Assembly: GCA_019912505.1 (NCBI GenBank)
Contig: JAIOIM010000290.1
Location: 1-7,630 of the forward strand
Source: Ignavibacteriaceae bacterium
Lineage (GTDB): Bacteria; Bacteroidota; Ignavibacteria; Ignavibacteriales; Ignavibacteriaceae
Length of the DNA stretch: 7,630 nucleotides
Direction: 5' to 3'
Within the stretch, counting starts at the first letter, position 1, and the number at the start of each line of letters is the position of its first letter. The position numbers and the translations under genes were made by a program. A model generated the notes under the pieces. That model was not told where the DNA came from. It made no database searches and was given only the letters and a program-made list of their open reading frames with translations. Of this stretch, positions 6,893 through 7,630 are shown piece after piece.

Positions 6893-7630
6893 ATGAAAAG
6901 AATATTGCTTTTATTTTTAATTTTACCCGGACTGTCATTTGCACAGGAGTTTAAGAAAACTGCTACTGCCGGTTTTGTATTCCTTGAAATACCGGTTACA
7001 GCGCGCAGCGCAGCACTTGGTGAAGCATCAATTGCGCTTGGCGATTTAAACTCCGATGGTATTTTTATAAACCCCGGAGCAACCGGTTTTACACAGCAGA
7101 CACATTCACTTTCAGCATCTTATGCCGATTGGATTGCAGAAATAAAACACATCTCAACAAGCTATGCATTAAAAACCAGCGTCGGTGTTTTTTCAATTGG
7201 AGTTAATGCTTTCGATTTTGGTTCGATGCCGCGTACTGTTAAAATCGGCGGGCAGCATGTTTATGATATCAGAGGTACCTTTAGTGCAAGTGCGCTTGCA
7301 TTGAGTGCAGGATACTCCCGTCAGTTAACAGATAGATTTTCATTCGGTCTTGCATTAAAATATGCGAACGAAAGAATTGATATATATAGCGCTTCCAACT
7401 TAATGCTCGATGGCGGCATTCTTTTTTATACCGGTTTCGGTTCGTTCCGTGTAGCCGCGGCAATTCAAAATTTTGGTACGGAAACAAGCTACCGTACCGA
7501 TAGATTTCGTATGCCCACAATGTTTAAGCTTGGCGCTGCAATGGAAGTTTACGGCAGTTATCAAGAGAACTATCGTGTAACGGTAATTGCAGAGGCAATT
7601 CATCCAAATGATAATAATGAAAGAATAAAT
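6893..7630 (+). CDS. PorV/PorQ-family outer-membrane protein, N-terminal part (cut by the window edge)
   Basis: The ATG at 6893 opens a frame that runs without a stop to the end of the window (246 residues). Residues 1-17 are a signal peptide (MKRILLLFLI core, cleavage SFA|Q). Residues 27-66 carry the PorV/PorQ (UPF0164-like) N-terminal signature: GFVFLEIPVTARSAALGEAS, then a short strand and FINPGATGF, matching the family's ARs-gmGeA and NPA patterns. HSLSASYADWIAEI (71-84) is the next conserved block. The rest alternates polar and hydrophobic residues as in a FadL-like transmembrane barrel. Family members are usually about 300-400 residues, so perhaps 60-150 are missing. PorV shuttles T9SS cargo at the outer membrane and PorQ is part of the related attachment pathway. 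It starts 31 bases after the preceding stop with no terminator, so it probably shares that transcript. Whether it is the housekeeping PorV or a locus-specific paralogue cannot be told here. Confidence 0.9.
   Translation, partial: MKRILLLFLILPGLSFAQEFKKTATAGFVFLEIPVTARSAALGEASIALGDLNSDGIFINPGATGFTQQTHSLSASYADWIAEIKHISTSYALKTSVGVFSIGVNAFDFGSMPRTVKIGGQHVYDIRGTFSASALALSAGYSRQLTDRFSFGLALKYANERIDIYSASNLMLDGGILFYTGFGSFRVAAAIQNFGTETSYRTDRFRMPTMFKLGAAMEVYGSYQENYRVTVIAEAIHPNDNNERIN

Noticed and set aside
7281..7603. Two overlapping - strand reading frames at the window end
   Set aside because: Both lie opposite the PorV-like gene, which has clear family motifs and an uninterrupted frame to the edge.

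Overview
The window looks like an outer-membrane and secretion locus from a member of the Bacteroidota/Chlorobi/Ignavibacteria assemblage, most likely Ignavibacteria or a close relative. This rests on four things. The first complete protein ends in a type IX secretion (T9SS) type A sorting domain with the YPNPFNPST signature typical of that group. The last protein is PorV/PorQ-like. The TonB-dependent receptor carries the N-terminal carboxypeptidase-regulatory-like domain common in these phyla. Three of the four starts lack a Shine-Dalgarno sequence. Base composition is moderately AT-rich, roughly 40% GC by eye. No taxonomic search could be run.

Layout, all on the + strand. Positions 1-126 hold the 3' end of an upstream gene whose frame cannot be settled, followed by a hairpin and T-tract terminator (138-178). 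A roughly 90-base leader precedes a 470-residue exported beta-propeller-like protein with a T9SS sorting domain (272-1684). That gene is closed by a second, very strong terminator (1697-1729). A short intergenic stretch with symmetric ATGTT-based elements leads into a tight three-gene run: a 1006-residue TonB-dependent receptor (1772-4792), a 680-residue exported protein with an Fn3-like domain and an unusual sorting-domain-like C-terminus (4819-6861), and a PorV/PorQ-family beta-barrel (from 6893, cut by the window edge). Gaps in this run are 26 and 31 bases with no terminator, so it is probably one operon.

How they may work together: in T9SS, PorV is the outer-membrane shuttle that takes cargo with a C-terminal domain from the translocon to the attachment machinery. 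A PorV-like protein encoded beside a large exported protein with a C-terminal beta-sandwich, and beside a TonB-dependent receptor, suggests a dedicated surface uptake or binding assembly. The substrate cannot be read from the sequence. No SusD homologue, carbohydrate-active enzyme, metal-binding motif, mobile element, CRISPR array or RNA gene was seen.
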